64,000 nucleotides of DNA from Polynucleobacter sp. TSB-Sco08W16 (GCF_018687455.1 NZ_CP061291.1:1054001-1118000); one strand, 5' to 3'; positions 1 to 9,205 are shown, numbered from the stretch's first letter. The notes: a model not told the origin generated them from the letters alone. A program made the numbers and translations.

Positions 1-1435
1 ACTGCCATGTCCGCCCAATAGAGTCTTTTAGGTGATATTCGATCTTGGGGCCATAAAAAGCGCCCTCACCTGGTAACTCTTCCCACTCTTGGCCGGAGGC
101 TTTGAGGGCACCACGGAGAGCCTCTTCCGCTTTATCCCAAATTGCATCATCGCCAACACGCTTAGCAGGACGCAAAGCCAACTTCACCGCAACCTCAGTA
201 AAGCCAAAATCTTGGTACACAGCGCGTACTGCTTTATCGAACTGGGCCACTTCAGATTGAATCTGATCTTCGGTGCAGAAAATATGACCGTCATCTTGCG
301 TAAAGCCACGCACACGCATCAAACCATGCAATGCTCCCGATGGTTCATTACGGTGACATTGGCCAAACTCACCAAAACGTAATGGCAATTCGCGATAGCT
401 ATGTAAACCTGAGTTATAAATTTGTACGTGTCCAGGGCAGTTCATCGGCTTTAATGCATAAGCGCGATTCTCTGACTCAGTCGTGAACATATTTTCTTTA
501 TAGTTTTCCCAGTGCCCCGATTTTTCCCAAAGGGCACGATCCAAAATCTGCGGGGCTTTGACTTCTTGATAGCCTTCTTGCCGATACACGCGACGCATGT
601 ACTGCTCAACTTCCTGCCAAATTGACCAGCCTTTTGGATGCCAGAAAATAAGGCCAGGGGCCTCTTCTTGAAAATGAAATAAATCGAGTTGTTTGCCTAA
701 GCGGCGATGATCTCGCTTCTCAGACTCTTCAAGCATATGCAGATACGCATCTTGATCTTCTTTGCGCAGCCAAGCGGTACCGTAGATTCGCTGCAACATC
801 TCATTTTTACTATCGCCACGCCAATAAGCACCAGCAAGCTTCATTAGCTTAAACACTTTTAATTTACCGGTGGATGGCACATGGGGTCCACGGCATAAAT
901 CGGTGAACTTACCTTCAGCATATAAAGAAACATCTTCGCCCTGTGGAATACTGGCAATCAATTCTGCTTTGTAGTTTTCGCCCTGCTTCTTGAAAAACTC
1001 AACCGCATCATCGCGCGCCATTACAGTGCGAGTAACAGGCTCATCTTTCTTAGCGAGCTCAGTCATTTTCTTTTCTAAAGCAACTAAGTCGTCTGGCGTA
1101 AATGGACGATGATAAGAAAAGTCGTAGTAGAAACCGTTATCAATTACTGGGCCAATCGTGACCTGCGCTTCTGGAAATAATTCTTTCACAGCGTAGGCTA
1201 ATAAGTGCGCTGTGGAGTGACGGACAATCTCTAAAGCCTCGGGACTTTTATCAGTGATGATGGCGAGCTGACTATCTTTATCAATCACAAAACTGGTATC
1301 GACCATCTTACCATCAACAATGCCACCTAAGGCAGCTTTAGCGAGACCACTGCCGATGCTTTGGGCAACATCCGCTACACGAACGGGAGCTTCAAACTCT
1401 CGTTTTGATCCATCGGGCAGAGTAACTACTGGCAT
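1..1435 (-). CDS. thrS: Threonyl-tRNA synthetase, 5' part (runs off the left edge)
   Basis: Charges tRNA-Thr with threonine in the cytoplasm. About 478 N-terminal residues are visible, against about 640 in the family. In order: N-terminal TGS domain (starts MPVVTLPDGSKREF), the editing domain with HSTAH and CRGPHVP, then the class II catalytic core with MNCPGH (zinc cysteine), the motif-2 region FGEFGQCHRNEPSGALHG and DDGHIF (zinc histidine). The third zinc ligand and the anticodon domain lie outside the window. The ATG start at 1435 has a GGAG ribosome site 6-9 bases upstream. It lies downstream of tRNA-Val on the same strand, after a leader with hairpins. Confidence 0.97.
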   Translation of the reverse strand, partial: MPVVTLPDGSKREFEAPVRVADVAQSIGSGLAKAALGGIVDGKMVDTSFVIDKDSQLAIITDKSPEALEIVRHSTAHLLAYAVKELFPEAQVTIGPVIDNGFYYDFSYHRPFTPDDLVALEKKMTELAKKDEPVTRTVMARDDAVEFFKKQGENYKAELIASIPQGEDVSLYAEGKFTDLCRGPHVPSTGKLKVFKLMKLAGAYWRGDSKNEMLQRIYGTAWLRKEDQDAYLHMLEESEKRDHRRLGKQLDLFHFQEEAPGLIFWHPKGWSIWQEVEQYMRRVYRQEGYQEVKAPQILDRALWEKSGHWENYKENMFTTESENRAYALKPMNCPGHVQIYNSGLHSYRELPLRFGEFGQCHRNEPSGALHGLMRVRGFTQDDGHIFCTEDQIQSEVAQFDKAVRAVYQDFGFTEVAVKLALRPAKRVGDDAIWDKAEEALRGALKASGQEWEELPGEGAFYGPKIEYHLKDSIGRTWQ

Positions 1436-1452
1436 AACAACTCCATCTTATT

Positions 1453-1467
1453 AACTGAACTTCAGTT
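1453..1467 (-). promoter_or_regulatory. 15-bp perfect palindrome in the thrS leader
   Basis: AACTGAA and TTCAGTT flank a single base, giving a perfect 7-bp inverted repeat that ends 18 bases before the thrS start codon, just upstream of its GGAG site. It could be an operator or a short RNA hairpin near the ribosome site. E. coli ThrRS represses its own mRNA by binding leader structures, but whether this element does so is only a guess. Confidence 0.35.
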
Positions 1468-1480
1468 TCACTTCATTGAC

Positions 1481-1517
1481 CTAAAAAGAAAGCGCGGTAG
1501 CTTTAGGGCATCCGCGC
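1481..1517 (-). terminator. Intrinsic terminator or attenuator between tRNA-Val and thrS
   Basis: Read on the minus strand, GCGCGG pairs with CCGCGC across a 14-base loop and is followed at once by TTTCTTTTT. A second hairpin (GGGaGGCC/GGCCaCCC, 1523-1542) stands just upstream. The simplest reading is the terminator of the relA-tRNA transcript. Because only 45 bases remain before thrS, it could also work as a leaky attenuator for thrS. Confidence 0.6.
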
Positions 1518-1561
1518 CTCTTGGGTGGCCTTTGGGCCTCCCTTTTTGGGTCATTATTCGT

Positions 1562-1638
1562 TGGTAGGCTCGATTGGACTCGAACCAACGACCCCCACCA
1601 TGTCAAGGTGGTGCTCTAACCAGCTGAGCTACGAGCCT
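1562..1638 (-). tRNA. tRNA-Val, anticodon GAC
   Basis: The 77-nt cloverleaf reads on the minus strand. Acceptor stem AGGCTCG/CGAGCCT, D arm TAGCTCAGCTGGTTAGAGCA, anticodon stem CCACC/GGTGG with loop TTGACAT (anticodon GAC at 1602-1604, reads GUC/GUU), T arm with GTTCGAGTC, discriminator A, and a genomically encoded CCA (1562-1564). It begins 18 bases after the relA stop codon, so it may be processed from the relA transcript. Confidence 0.96.
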
Positions 1639-1656
1639 ATACAGCCATAGAGTTTA

Positions 1657-3693
1657 TCACCGGCGACGCACTTGGGTGACCCCTTTGACCTCTTCCAAGC
1701 TGTTTTGAACCACTCTTAACACTTCAGAATCCTTAACCTCAACCGTTAAAAGGATCTGAGTCAGGCCTTTTTTGGCGGATTTGCGCAAATCAGTCACATG
1801 CACCCCTTGGCGAGTCAGAATCTCAAACAACTCTCTCATGAGTTCAGGTCGATCAAGGCCGGTTACCACCAAATCGGCTGGGAATACCCTTTTTTGCTCA
1901 GAACTGACTATTGGATTTGCCGCTGAAGCAGTCCATGCGGTTTGAATCACACGCTCAGGCGCGCGATCGAGAAGACCTCTAAATGTTTTACAGGATCGGC
2001 GATGAATCGATACACCCCTACCTTGCGTTACAAAGCCCGCAATCGAATCTGGTGGAACAGGTCTGCAACAACGCGCTAGTTGAGTCAATAAAGAATCAAC
2101 CCCAACAACCAAGACATCACCACCCTGACCTGTTTTGCGACTACTGTCACGCAATATGATCTCTGGGTTTATTGGTTTAGCCTCAGCGCTGATCTCTGGC
2201 TTAGCCTCTGGAGCTTTTACAACTTGCCCTGTCTCTTCATCATCAAGCGCATTAAACCAAGCGCGCACTCGTTGACGCGCTCGTTGTGAGCGCAAATAAT
2301 TTTTATCGGGACTAATCCAATCCCGTGATGGACCGCCATGTTTGACAGCGATAATTTCAACGGTTTGCCCATTTTGCAAAGCCGTCTCAAGCGGAACCAT
2401 GGCGCCATCAACACGCGCACCACGACAGCGATGACCGAGGTTGGTATGCACTGCATAAGCAAAATCAATGGGTGTCGATCCCTTCTCTAAAGAGATCACT
2501 TTCCCCAAGGGGGTAAGGACATAGATGTGGTCATCAATCTCATGGTGCTTGAGTTGTTCCCAGGCATCCTCTTTCCAGGAGATCAGTTGCCTCGCCCAAG
2601 CTATCTGGCGCTCGTAAGCTACTTCAGCGCTATGAGTACCCTGCTGATGACCAACGCTTGGCTTATTGGACTTAGCTGGATTGGGTGGCGTGGCCATGCC
2701 AAGATAAGCGCCCTCTTTATAGCGCCAGTGTGCAGCTAAACCATACTCAGCTTGTTGATGCATTTCATGGGTACGTACTTGAATTTCAAATGCCGTACCG
2801 TCTTCATTCATAACAACGGTATGAAGCGATTGATAGCCGTTGGGTTTAGGTCTTGCAATGTAATCATCAAACTCACGTGGCACTGGCTGCCACACGTTGT
2901 GGACGATTCCCAACACGGCATAACAAGTTTTAACGTCCTCCACTAAAACCCGAAATGCTCTTACGTCATACAAGTTAGCAAAGTCGAGGGACTTACCCTG
3001 CATCTTTTTCCAGATGCTATAAATATGCTTTGGTCGTCCTAATACGTCACCACCAATATGTGCCGTCTTTAATTCTGCTTCGAGCTCTCGAACGATGCGC
3101 TCAATAAAAGCTTGGCGCTCAATACGCTTGGCATCGAGCATCTGCGCAATATCGCGATAAAGCACTGGTGACAGCACTCGAAAAGCTAAATCCTCCATCT
3201 CCCACTTCATCTGCCAGATGCCCAGGCGATTAGCCAAAGAGGCATCGATATCCAGAATCTCTTGTGCCCATGCTGCGGGCATCTCCATTTTTTCTTGGGT
3301 CACCCAACGCAAGGTTTGCAGACGTGATGCCAGATAAATCAGAACAACACGCAGGTCATCACCAAACGCTAAGAGCATCTTACGCAGCATCTCTTCTTGA
3401 CCAGATACGCTCAGACCTCCATCCTCACGCACTAGCTTTGCTTGAGCTTGTCTTAGGCCGCGATAACCAATTAAAAGCTTGGCTGGCTCTTCACCAATGA
3501 GTTTAATCAGAGCTTCTTTGCCATGAGTTCGAGCAATATTTTTAGCTGCAACTAGAGTGGCTTCATCCAGATTAAGGGATTGCAGAACCTGAGCAACCCC
3601 GGCAGCATGTGATTCGGCTGGTTCGCCATACCAAGCATCCGCAAAGATCGCGGGTTTTTCTGACGCTGCTGATTTGCTGGGTGTATTTGCCAT
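1657..3693 (-). CDS. relA: RelA-type (p)ppGpp synthetase
   Basis: Makes the stringent-response alarmone (p)ppGpp from GTP/GDP and ATP on starved ribosomes. 678 residues from the ATG at 3693; a TTG two codons upstream is possible but less likely. The N-terminal pseudo-hydrolase region lacks the HD zinc motif of bifunctional SpoT/Rel proteins. The synthetase domain (about 215-340) has GRPKHIYSIWKKM and EFDDYIARPKPNGYQSLH. Its EFDD is the EXDD form typical of monofunctional RelA. Then TGS (about 395-455) and a C-terminal ACT domain (about 605-678, DRPELMRELFEILTRQGVHV). It is followed by tRNA-Val and thrS, so a ppGpp synthetase, a tRNA and a tRNA synthetase sit in one direction. Confidence 0.95.
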   Translation of the reverse strand: MANTPSKSAASEKPAIFADAWYGEPAESHAAGVAQVLQSLNLDEATLVAAKNIARTHGKEALIKLIGEEPAKLLIGYRGLRQAQAKLVREDGGLSVSGQEEMLRKMLLAFGDDLRVVLIYLASRLQTLRWVTQEKMEMPAAWAQEILDIDASLANRLGIWQMKWEMEDLAFRVLSPVLYRDIAQMLDAKRIERQAFIERIVRELEAELKTAHIGGDVLGRPKHIYSIWKKMQGKSLDFANLYDVRAFRVLVEDVKTCYAVLGIVHNVWQPVPREFDDYIARPKPNGYQSLHTVVMNEDGTAFEIQVRTHEMHQQAEYGLAAHWRYKEGAYLGMATPPNPAKSNKPSVGHQQGTHSAEVAYERQIAWARQLISWKEDAWEQLKHHEIDDHIYVLTPLGKVISLEKGSTPIDFAYAVHTNLGHRCRGARVDGAMVPLETALQNGQTVEIIAVKHGGPSRDWISPDKNYLRSQRARQRVRAWFNALDDEETGQVVKAPEAKPEISAEAKPINPEIILRDSSRKTGQGGDVLVVGVDSLLTQLARCCRPVPPDSIAGFVTQGRGVSIHRRSCKTFRGLLDRAPERVIQTAWTASAANPIVSSEQKRVFPADLVVTGLDRPELMRELFEILTRQGVHVTDLRKSAKKGLTQILLTVEVKDSEVLRVVQNSLEEVKGVTQVRRR

Positions 3694-3714
3694 TGGCAAA
3701 ATTAACTTTTGAAA

Positions 3715-5580
3715 TTAACTAAAGAATTCTTTTGCTAAAGCGATTTGCTCTGGTTTCACAAAAGCAGGTGCATGCCCTACTTTCGGAATTTCAATGCTAC
3801 GTGCATAAGGATTGACTTTGCACATCTCCGCTACTGTTGCTGCAGACAATAAATCCGAATCACCTCCGCGCACAATCAGCATGGGAATATGAATTTGTTT
3901 AAAGGCATGCCACATCGCCATCTCACCGGCCTTAGCCATGATGGGGTTAACAGCAGCAAATGGCACTGAGATATTCGGGTCGTAATGCATGACCCACGCT
4001 CCATCACGCTGAACTAACATGGGACCGTTATAAATTTCCCACTCCTCGGGCGTATGTTCGCCAAAGGTAGCGCAGATTTGATTAAGGCGAGTAAGTGCAT
4101 CAGCTCGATTGGCAAAGGTAAAGGGCTGGCCTACATAAGAGCCTAAGCGCTTGATTGCTTCAGGTTCAATTGTTGGACCCACATCATTAATCAGCATTCT
4201 GCGAATGGGAGAATTTGGCATAGCTGCATAGACCATACCAATCAATCCACCCATCGAGGTGCCAAACCAGTCGATCTGCGACACACCCAACTGTTTTACA
4301 AGCCCTGCAATATCCGCAACGTATTGTGGAACTGCATACTGCATTGGATTGCTCAAGCGATCAGAATCTCCCCGACCCACTACGTCTGGACATACAACGT
4401 AATAATCTTTACACAAGGCTTTTGCCAGAGTCATGAAATCGCTGCCGCGACGGGTTAAACCATGAACACAGAACAATACTTTTGCATTATTAGGATTACC
4501 CCAAGCGTGATAGGCCATCCGATGAACAGTCTTGCCACTCGAGCATTGCACATAAAACGTATCACCATCATGCATCACATCGGCAGGCTCTACATCATCA
4601 CAAGACTCATTATGCTCATGTGCGTCGCCAACCTCTTCTGGCTGCAAAGTAACATGATCAATTCCATGCTTATCAAGCAGCATGCTATTGATCTTAGCCA
4701 TGATTCCTGGCCATTCTTGAATATCCGCAATTTCAATATGGCCGATTAATGCAGGAAAACTCGGTGTCATCTCCCAGACATGCAGATCATGAACTGCTAA
4801 AACACCTGGAATGCTTTTGAGATCTTTACCCACTTCTAAATAATCAATATGGAGTGGGACGCCTTCCATCAAAAAGTGATAGGACTCATGCAGGATCGAG
4901 ATAGTCGACTTCAAGATGAGCAAAGAGACCAAAATAGAAAGGATGGCATCGATTGGCATCCAGCCAGTGAGCTGAATCACCACACCCGCAATCAAAGCAG
5001 CAACTGATCCTAATAAATCACCCATCACATGCACTAAGGCTGCACGGGTATTGACACTCTTCTTATCGCGTGAGAGCACATAGGCAACCACGATGTTCAT
5101 TAACAGACCAATCGCCGCTACGATCGTGACAGTGAGGCCATCTACTTTGTGCGGATTAGCAAAGCGGCTAATAGCCTCAATCACAATCCACAACACCAGC
5201 CCAAGCATTGCAATACTATTGACAAATGCCGCCAACGCTTCAGCTCTTCCGAATCCAAATGAATGTTTAGGTGATGGTGGGCGGCGAGAAATAATTTGCG
5301 CTAAGAGTGCCAATCCAAGTGCAGCAGCATCAGTGACCATATGACCAGCATCGGAGATCAGCGCTAAGGAATTAGCGAAGTAGGCTGCCGCACCTTCAAC
5401 CCCAGAAAATCCTAGGGTGAGCACTAATGCAATTAATAGCAAGTTCTGATTTGAGACTTCTTTGCTATGGGAGTGCTTTGCATCCCCTTTTTTGTGGGCA
5501 TGCAGTGAATGATCTGCTCCAGAGTGATTCTGGGGCTTTGATGGCTTTGAATGAGAATGGAAATGATGGGAGCCCGACAT
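3715..5580 (-). CDS. Fusion: cation diffusion facilitator (Zn/Co/Cd efflux) + alpha/beta hydrolase
   Basis: 621 residues in one uninterrupted frame. Residues 1-40 are histidine-rich (HHFHSHS, HAHKK, KHSHSK). Residues about 45-235 form the CDF membrane domain with two HxxxD metal sites (HMVTD, HVMGD), the HD-HD type of zinc exporters. About 240-318 is the cytoplasmic CDF C-terminal domain. After an acidic His/Cys linker (about 319-345) comes a full alpha/beta hydrolase: oxyanion-side HGLTRRG, nucleophile elbow GTSMGG (Ser442), candidate Asp574/576, His603 in VGHAPAF. CDF proteins usually stop near 300-330 residues. The hydrolase substrate is unknown. The gene lies 15-22 bases upstream of relA. 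Confidence 0.92.
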   Translation of the reverse strand: MSGSHHFHSHSKPSKPQNHSGADHSLHAHKKGDAKHSHSKEVSNQNLLLIALVLTLGFSGVEGAAAYFANSLALISDAGHMVTDAAALGLALLAQIISRRPPSPKHSFGFGRAEALAAFVNSIAMLGLVLWIVIEAISRFANPHKVDGLTVTIVAAIGLLMNIVVAYVLSRDKKSVNTRAALVHVMGDLLGSVAALIAGVVIQLTGWMPIDAILSILVSLLILKSTISILHESYHFLMEGVPLHIDYLEVGKDLKSIPGVLAVHDLHVWEMTPSFPALIGHIEIADIQEWPGIMAKINSMLLDKHGIDHVTLQPEEVGDAHEHNESCDDVEPADVMHDGDTFYVQCSSGKTVHRMAYHAWGNPNNAKVLFCVHGLTRRGSDFMTLAKALCKDYYVVCPDVVGRGDSDRLSNPMQYAVPQYVADIAGLVKQLGVSQIDWFGTSMGGLIGMVYAAMPNSPIRRMLINDVGPTIEPEAIKRLGSYVGQPFTFANRADALTRLNQICATFGEHTPEEWEIYNGPMLVQRDGAWVMHYDPNISVPFAAVNPIMAKAGEMAMWHAFKQIHIPMLIVRGGDSDLLSAATVAEMCKVNPYARSIEIPKVGHAPAFVKPEQIALAKEFFS

Positions 5581-5615
5581 GGTGAACCCATTATTCCATT
5601 AATTGATGACGCTGG

Positions 5616-6266
5616 TTAGAAACCCGTTGTATCAACAGGGGCGCCTGTTTTGGCGACTACTTCTTCTTTGCTTACGCCAGGAGCCAATTCGACCAACTTC
5701 AAGCCCTTAGGAGTGATGTCAAGAACGCAAAGATCAGTAATGATCTGACTAATGACACCTACACCAGTGAGTGGCAATGTGCACTTGGGCAAAATTTTGA
5801 GCTCTTCTGTGCCATCCTTTTTCTTGGCTACATGCTCCATCAACACCACGACGTGTTTTACGCCAGCAACCAGATCCATTGCTCCGCCCATACCCTTCAC
5901 CATTTTTCCTGGAATCATCCAGTTGGCTAGGTCGCCATGTTCGCTTACTTGCATTGCGCCCAAAATAGCAATGTTGATTTTTCCACCGCGAATCATTCCA
6001 AAAGAATCGGCAGATGAAAAAATAGAAGAGCCAGGTAATGTCGTGATGGTTTGTTTACCAGCATTAATTAAGTCAGCATCAATGGTTTCTTCGGTGGGAA
6101 ATGGGCCAATGCCCAGCAAACCATTTTCAGATTGAAGCCACACTTCCATATCTTTTGGTACATGGTTGGCTACCAGAGTAGGCATACCAATACCAAGATT
6201 GACGTAATAGCCATCTTTTAATTCTTTAGCAGCACGTGCTGCCATCTCATCTCTTGTCCAAGGCAT
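5616..6266 (-). CDS. scoB: 3-oxoacid CoA-transferase subunit B
   Basis: Beta subunit of the enzyme moving CoA between succinyl-CoA (or acetyl-CoA) and acetoacetate or another 3-oxoacid. 216 residues, a normal length. SENGLLGIGPFP carries the expected catalytic glutamate, followed by the glycine-rich GGAMDLVAG. ATG with AGGAAG ribosome site. It sits 15 bases after scoA and forms an operon with it. The exact acyl substrate (acetoacetate, or a longer 3-oxoacid as in AtoDA) cannot be fixed from sequence. Confidence 0.92.
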   Translation of the reverse strand: MPWTRDEMAARAAKELKDGYYVNLGIGMPTLVANHVPKDMEVWLQSENGLLGIGPFPTEETIDADLINAGKQTITTLPGSSIFSSADSFGMIRGGKINIAILGAMQVSEHGDLANWMIPGKMVKGMGGAMDLVAGVKHVVVLMEHVAKKKDGTEELKILPKCTLPLTGVGVISQIITDLCVLDITPKGLKLVELAPGVSKEEVVAKTGAPVDTTGF

Positions 6267-6281
6267 ATCGATCTTCCTAAA

Positions 6282-6983
6282 TTAAGCTTTTGCAGTCATA
6301 GTGCGCTGTTCAATGCGCTTCTCTGGCGTTTTGTGAAGCACCAGGCGATGTACATAAATGCCCGGAGTATGAATTTCGTCTGGATGGAGTTGACCGTTTT
6401 CCACAATCTCTTCCACCTCGGCAACTGTAATCTTGCCAGCCATTGCCACAACAGGATTGAAGTTACGTGCAGTGTAGCGATAGACTAAGTTTCCTGACTT
6501 ATCTGCTTTCCATGCTTTCACTAAAGAAATATCGGAAACAATAGAGCGCTCCATGATGTATTTTTCACCATCGAATTCTTTTACCTCTTTACCTTCAGCT
6601 ACCAATGTTCCAACACCAGTCTTGGTATAGAACGCTGGAATGCCGCAGCCTCCAGCGCGTAATTTTTCAGCCAAGGTGCCTTGTGGTGTGAATTCCAATT
6701 CCAACTCACCTGCTAAAAACTGGCGCTCAAATTCTTTGTTCTCACCTACATATGAGGCAATCATCTTTTTGACTTGACGGGAATTCAATAAAAGCCCCAA
6801 GCCAAATCCATCTACACCAGCGTTATTCGCAATAGCAGTCAAATTCTGTGCGCCGAGATCTTTCACCGCCTGAATGAGCGCCTCAGGAATACCACAAAGA
6901 CCAAAACCGCCGACAGCCAGTTTTTGTCCGTCTTTTAAGATGTCCCGCAGGGCATCGACTGCCGATGGGTAAGTTTTATTCAT
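6282..6983 (-). CDS. scoA: 3-oxoacid CoA-transferase subunit A
   Basis: Alpha subunit partner of ScoB, for ketone-body or short-chain 3-oxoacid activation. 233 residues from the ATG at 6983 (MNKTYPSAVDALRDIL). Fifteen further in-frame codons upstream are unlikely, because AGGA stands 9 bases before this ATG. Family motifs: GGFGLCGIPEALI near the N-terminus, GGCGIPAFYTKTGVGT in the middle, and the C-terminal HTPGIYVHRLV. It is transcribed away from the ETF-ubiquinone oxidoreductase gene, across a 160-base divergent region. Confidence 0.92.
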   Translation of the reverse strand: MNKTYPSAVDALRDILKDGQKLAVGGFGLCGIPEALIQAVKDLGAQNLTAIANNAGVDGFGLGLLLNSRQVKKMIASYVGENKEFERQFLAGELELEFTPQGTLAEKLRAGGCGIPAFYTKTGVGTLVAEGKEVKEFDGEKYIMERSIVSDISLVKAWKADKSGNLVYRYTARNFNPVVAMAGKITVAEVEEIVENGQLHPDEIHTPGIYVHRLVLHKTPEKRIEQRTMTAKA

Positions 6984-7143
6984 AACTTTTGTCCTAAGAT
7001 TGCCAAAAAAAGGTAAAAAAGTAATCATAACGCCTTAGATCCTATAGCCTAGGGTGTCTCGGCACTAAATTGGTTTTTGGGAGTTAGAACTAAACTATCA
7101 AGGCTGAAATACCCTCTTTTTTAAGAAATCTCGGAGAAATTGC

Positions 7144-8814
7144 ATGAATCAGGAGCGGCTACTAGAACAATTTGGACCCAGGGAATCCATGGATTACGAC
7201 CTGGTCATTGTTGGGGGTGGACCTGCTGGCCTCGCTGCTGCCATCAAGGCCAAACAACTTGCTCATGATTCAGGCAAAGAAATCAGCGTTTGTGTTTTAG
7301 AAAAGGGTTCAGAAATCGGCGCCCATATTCTGTCTGGCGCTGTCATGGACCCTAAAGCACTCACCGAGCTTTTTCCGAACTGGCAAGAAATGGGCGCCCC
7401 ACTGAATACTGAAGTGACACAAGATCAATTTCTGTTTTTAACTTCCGATAATTCTTATCAAGTTCCTAATTGGATGCTGCCACACTGTTTTAAGAATGAG
7501 GGCAACTTTATTGTGAGCTTGGCCAATGTGACTCGTTGGTTGGGTGAACAAGCCGAAGCACTTGGCGTAGAAATTTTTCCAGGCTTCCCTGCAGCAGATA
7601 TTTTGTATAACGAGCAAGGCGCAGTTAGCGGTGTTATCACTGGGTCTATGGGCTTGGATAAAGAGGGGAATCCTACCGATCAATTTCAATTGGGTATGGA
7701 GTTACGCGGTAAGTACACCCTCTTTGCCGAAGGCTCTCGCGGACATCTAGGTAAGCAGCTCATTGCTAAGTTTGGCTTAGATAAAGATGCCGATCCACAA
7801 AGCTACGCTATTGGGATCAAAGAGTTGTGGGAGGTAGAGCCCTCTAAGAGTAAGCCTGGCCTGGTGGTTCATACCGCTGGCTGGCCCTTAGAGAGCGATA
7901 CTTATGGCGGCTCATTCTTGTATCACCTTGGCGATAACAAGGTTGCTGTGGGCTTGGTTGTTGGACTGTCTTATAAGAATCCCTACCTTTCTCCTTTTGA
8001 AGAATTCCAACGCTATAAGTTGCACCCAAAAATTCGTGAAACTTTTGAAGGTGGCAAACGTATTGCATATGGCGCACGTGCGCTCACCGCGGGCGGATTA
8101 AATAGTCTTCCAAAAATGGCGTTTCCAGGAGGTGCATTGATTGGTTGTGATGCTGGCTTCTTAAATGCTTCACGTATTAAAGGCAGTCATGCCGCCATTA
8201 AAACTGGCATGCTAGCTGCAGAAGCAGCAGTATCGGCCCTCAATGACAATCGCTCTGCCGATGTCTTGGCCGGCTACCCAACTGCTTTCCAAAATAGCTG
8301 GTTACATACCGAACTAAATCAAGCGCGCAATTTCAAGCCGTGGATGTCTAAAGGTTTATATATCGGCACCCTGATGGTTGGATTGGAGCAAAAGGTATTG
8401 GGTGGCAATATGCCTTGGACAGTACACCTCAAGCATGCTGATCACGAGTGCCTGGAGCCCGCAGCCCAGCACAAACCGATTGACTATCCCAAACCCGACG
8501 GTAAGATCAGCTTTGATCGCCTGTCTTCCGTGTTTATCTCTAATACGAACCATGCCGAGAATCAACCGATTCATCTCACTCTAAAAGATGCGGCAATCCC
8601 AGTTAGCTTGAATCTCAAAACCTATGCAGGGCCTGAGCAACGCTACTGCCCTGCTGGTGTTTATGAGTACGTTGAAGCAGATGGTCAGCCACGTTTACAA
8701 ATCAATTCACAAAACTGCGTCCATTGCAAAACCTGTGACATTAAAGATCCAAGCCAGAATATTGTTTGGGTGACGCCTGAAGGCAGTGGTGGCCCCAACT
8801 ATGGTGCAATGTAA
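7144..8814 (+). CDS. Electron-transfer-flavoprotein:ubiquinone oxidoreductase
   Basis: Membrane-associated flavoprotein that takes electrons from reduced ETF (fed by acyl-CoA dehydrogenases) to the quinone pool. 556 residues, the family length. FAD motif VGGGPAGLAAA at about 23-33. The C-terminus carries a four-cysteine [4Fe-4S] site: CPAGVYEY, then CVHCKTCDI and the terminal GGPNYGAM. The ATG has a GGAGAA site. It suits the acyl-CoA/CoA-transfer genes nearby (scoAB, gcdH, and the hydroxybutyryl-CoA dehydrogenase at the far end). Often called etfD, fixC-like or ETF-QO; I leave the symbol blank. Confidence 0.95.
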   Translation: MNQERLLEQFGPRESMDYDLVIVGGGPAGLAAAIKAKQLAHDSGKEISVCVLEKGSEIGAHILSGAVMDPKALTELFPNWQEMGAPLNTEVTQDQFLFLTSDNSYQVPNWMLPHCFKNEGNFIVSLANVTRWLGEQAEALGVEIFPGFPAADILYNEQGAVSGVITGSMGLDKEGNPTDQFQLGMELRGKYTLFAEGSRGHLGKQLIAKFGLDKDADPQSYAIGIKELWEVEPSKSKPGLVVHTAGWPLESDTYGGSFLYHLGDNKVAVGLVVGLSYKNPYLSPFEEFQRYKLHPKIRETFEGGKRIAYGARALTAGGLNSLPKMAFPGGALIGCDAGFLNASRIKGSHAAIKTGMLAAEAAVSALNDNRSADVLAGYPTAFQNSWLHTELNQARNFKPWMSKGLYIGTLMVGLEQKVLGGNMPWTVHLKHADHECLEPAAQHKPIDYPKPDGKISFDRLSSVFISNTNHAENQPIHLTLKDAAIPVSLNLKTYAGPEQRYCPAGVYEYVEADGQPRLQINSQNCVHCKTCDIKDPSQNIVWVTPEGSGGPNYGAM

Positions 8815-8817
8815 GCC

Positions 8818-9204
8818 ATGATGATGCTACACACAATGTTGCGCGTTGGAGATCTCCAGCGCTCGATTGATTTTTACACCAAAGTGCTCGGTATGAATCT
8901 TTTGCGCACTACCGAGCGCCCAGAGCAAAAATATTCCTTAGCCTTTGTTGGCTTTGGCAAAGGTAATGCCGATGGGCAAGCAGAGATTGAGTTGACCTAT
9001 AACCATGGAGTTCATTCTTACGATTTAGGTACCGCCTATGGTCATATCGCCATCGGTGTTTCTGATGCTTATGCGGCCTGCGACAAAATTAAAGCATCCG
9101 GCGGAAATGTCACGCGTGAAGCAGGCCCGGTTGCGGGTGGCGACACCATCATTGCCTTTGTAACCGACCCAGACGGTTACAAAATTGAATTAATTCAGCG
9201 CTAA
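8818..9204 (+). CDS. gloA: Lactoylglutathione lyase (glyoxalase I)
   Basis: Converts the methylglyoxal-glutathione hemithioacetal to S-lactoylglutathione. 128 residues. LHTMLRVGDLQRSIDFYTKVLGM and FVTDPDGYKIELIQR are nearly those of E. coli GloA, with metal ligands His (LHTM), Glu (AEIELTYN), His (YGHIAIG) and Glu (KIELI). Three successive ATGs open the frame; the first or second gives the usual N-terminus. The stop is one base from the next start, so the two genes are translationally close. Confidence 0.96.
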   Translation: MMMLHTMLRVGDLQRSIDFYTKVLGMNLLRTTERPEQKYSLAFVGFGKGNADGQAEIELTYNHGVHSYDLGTAYGHIAIGVSDAYAACDKIKASGGNVTREAGPVAGGDTIIAFVTDPDGYKIELIQR

Positions 9205-9205
9205 A

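Noticed and set aside
1468..1554. 28-codon frame in the thrS leader (minus), as a possible threonine leader peptide
   Set aside because: Only one threonine codon, it overlaps the hairpins, and the upstream bases show no ribosome site.
1657..3693. RelA as a bifunctional synthetase/hydrolase
   Set aside because: The HD hydrolase motif is missing and the synthetase loop has the EFDD form of monofunctional RelA.
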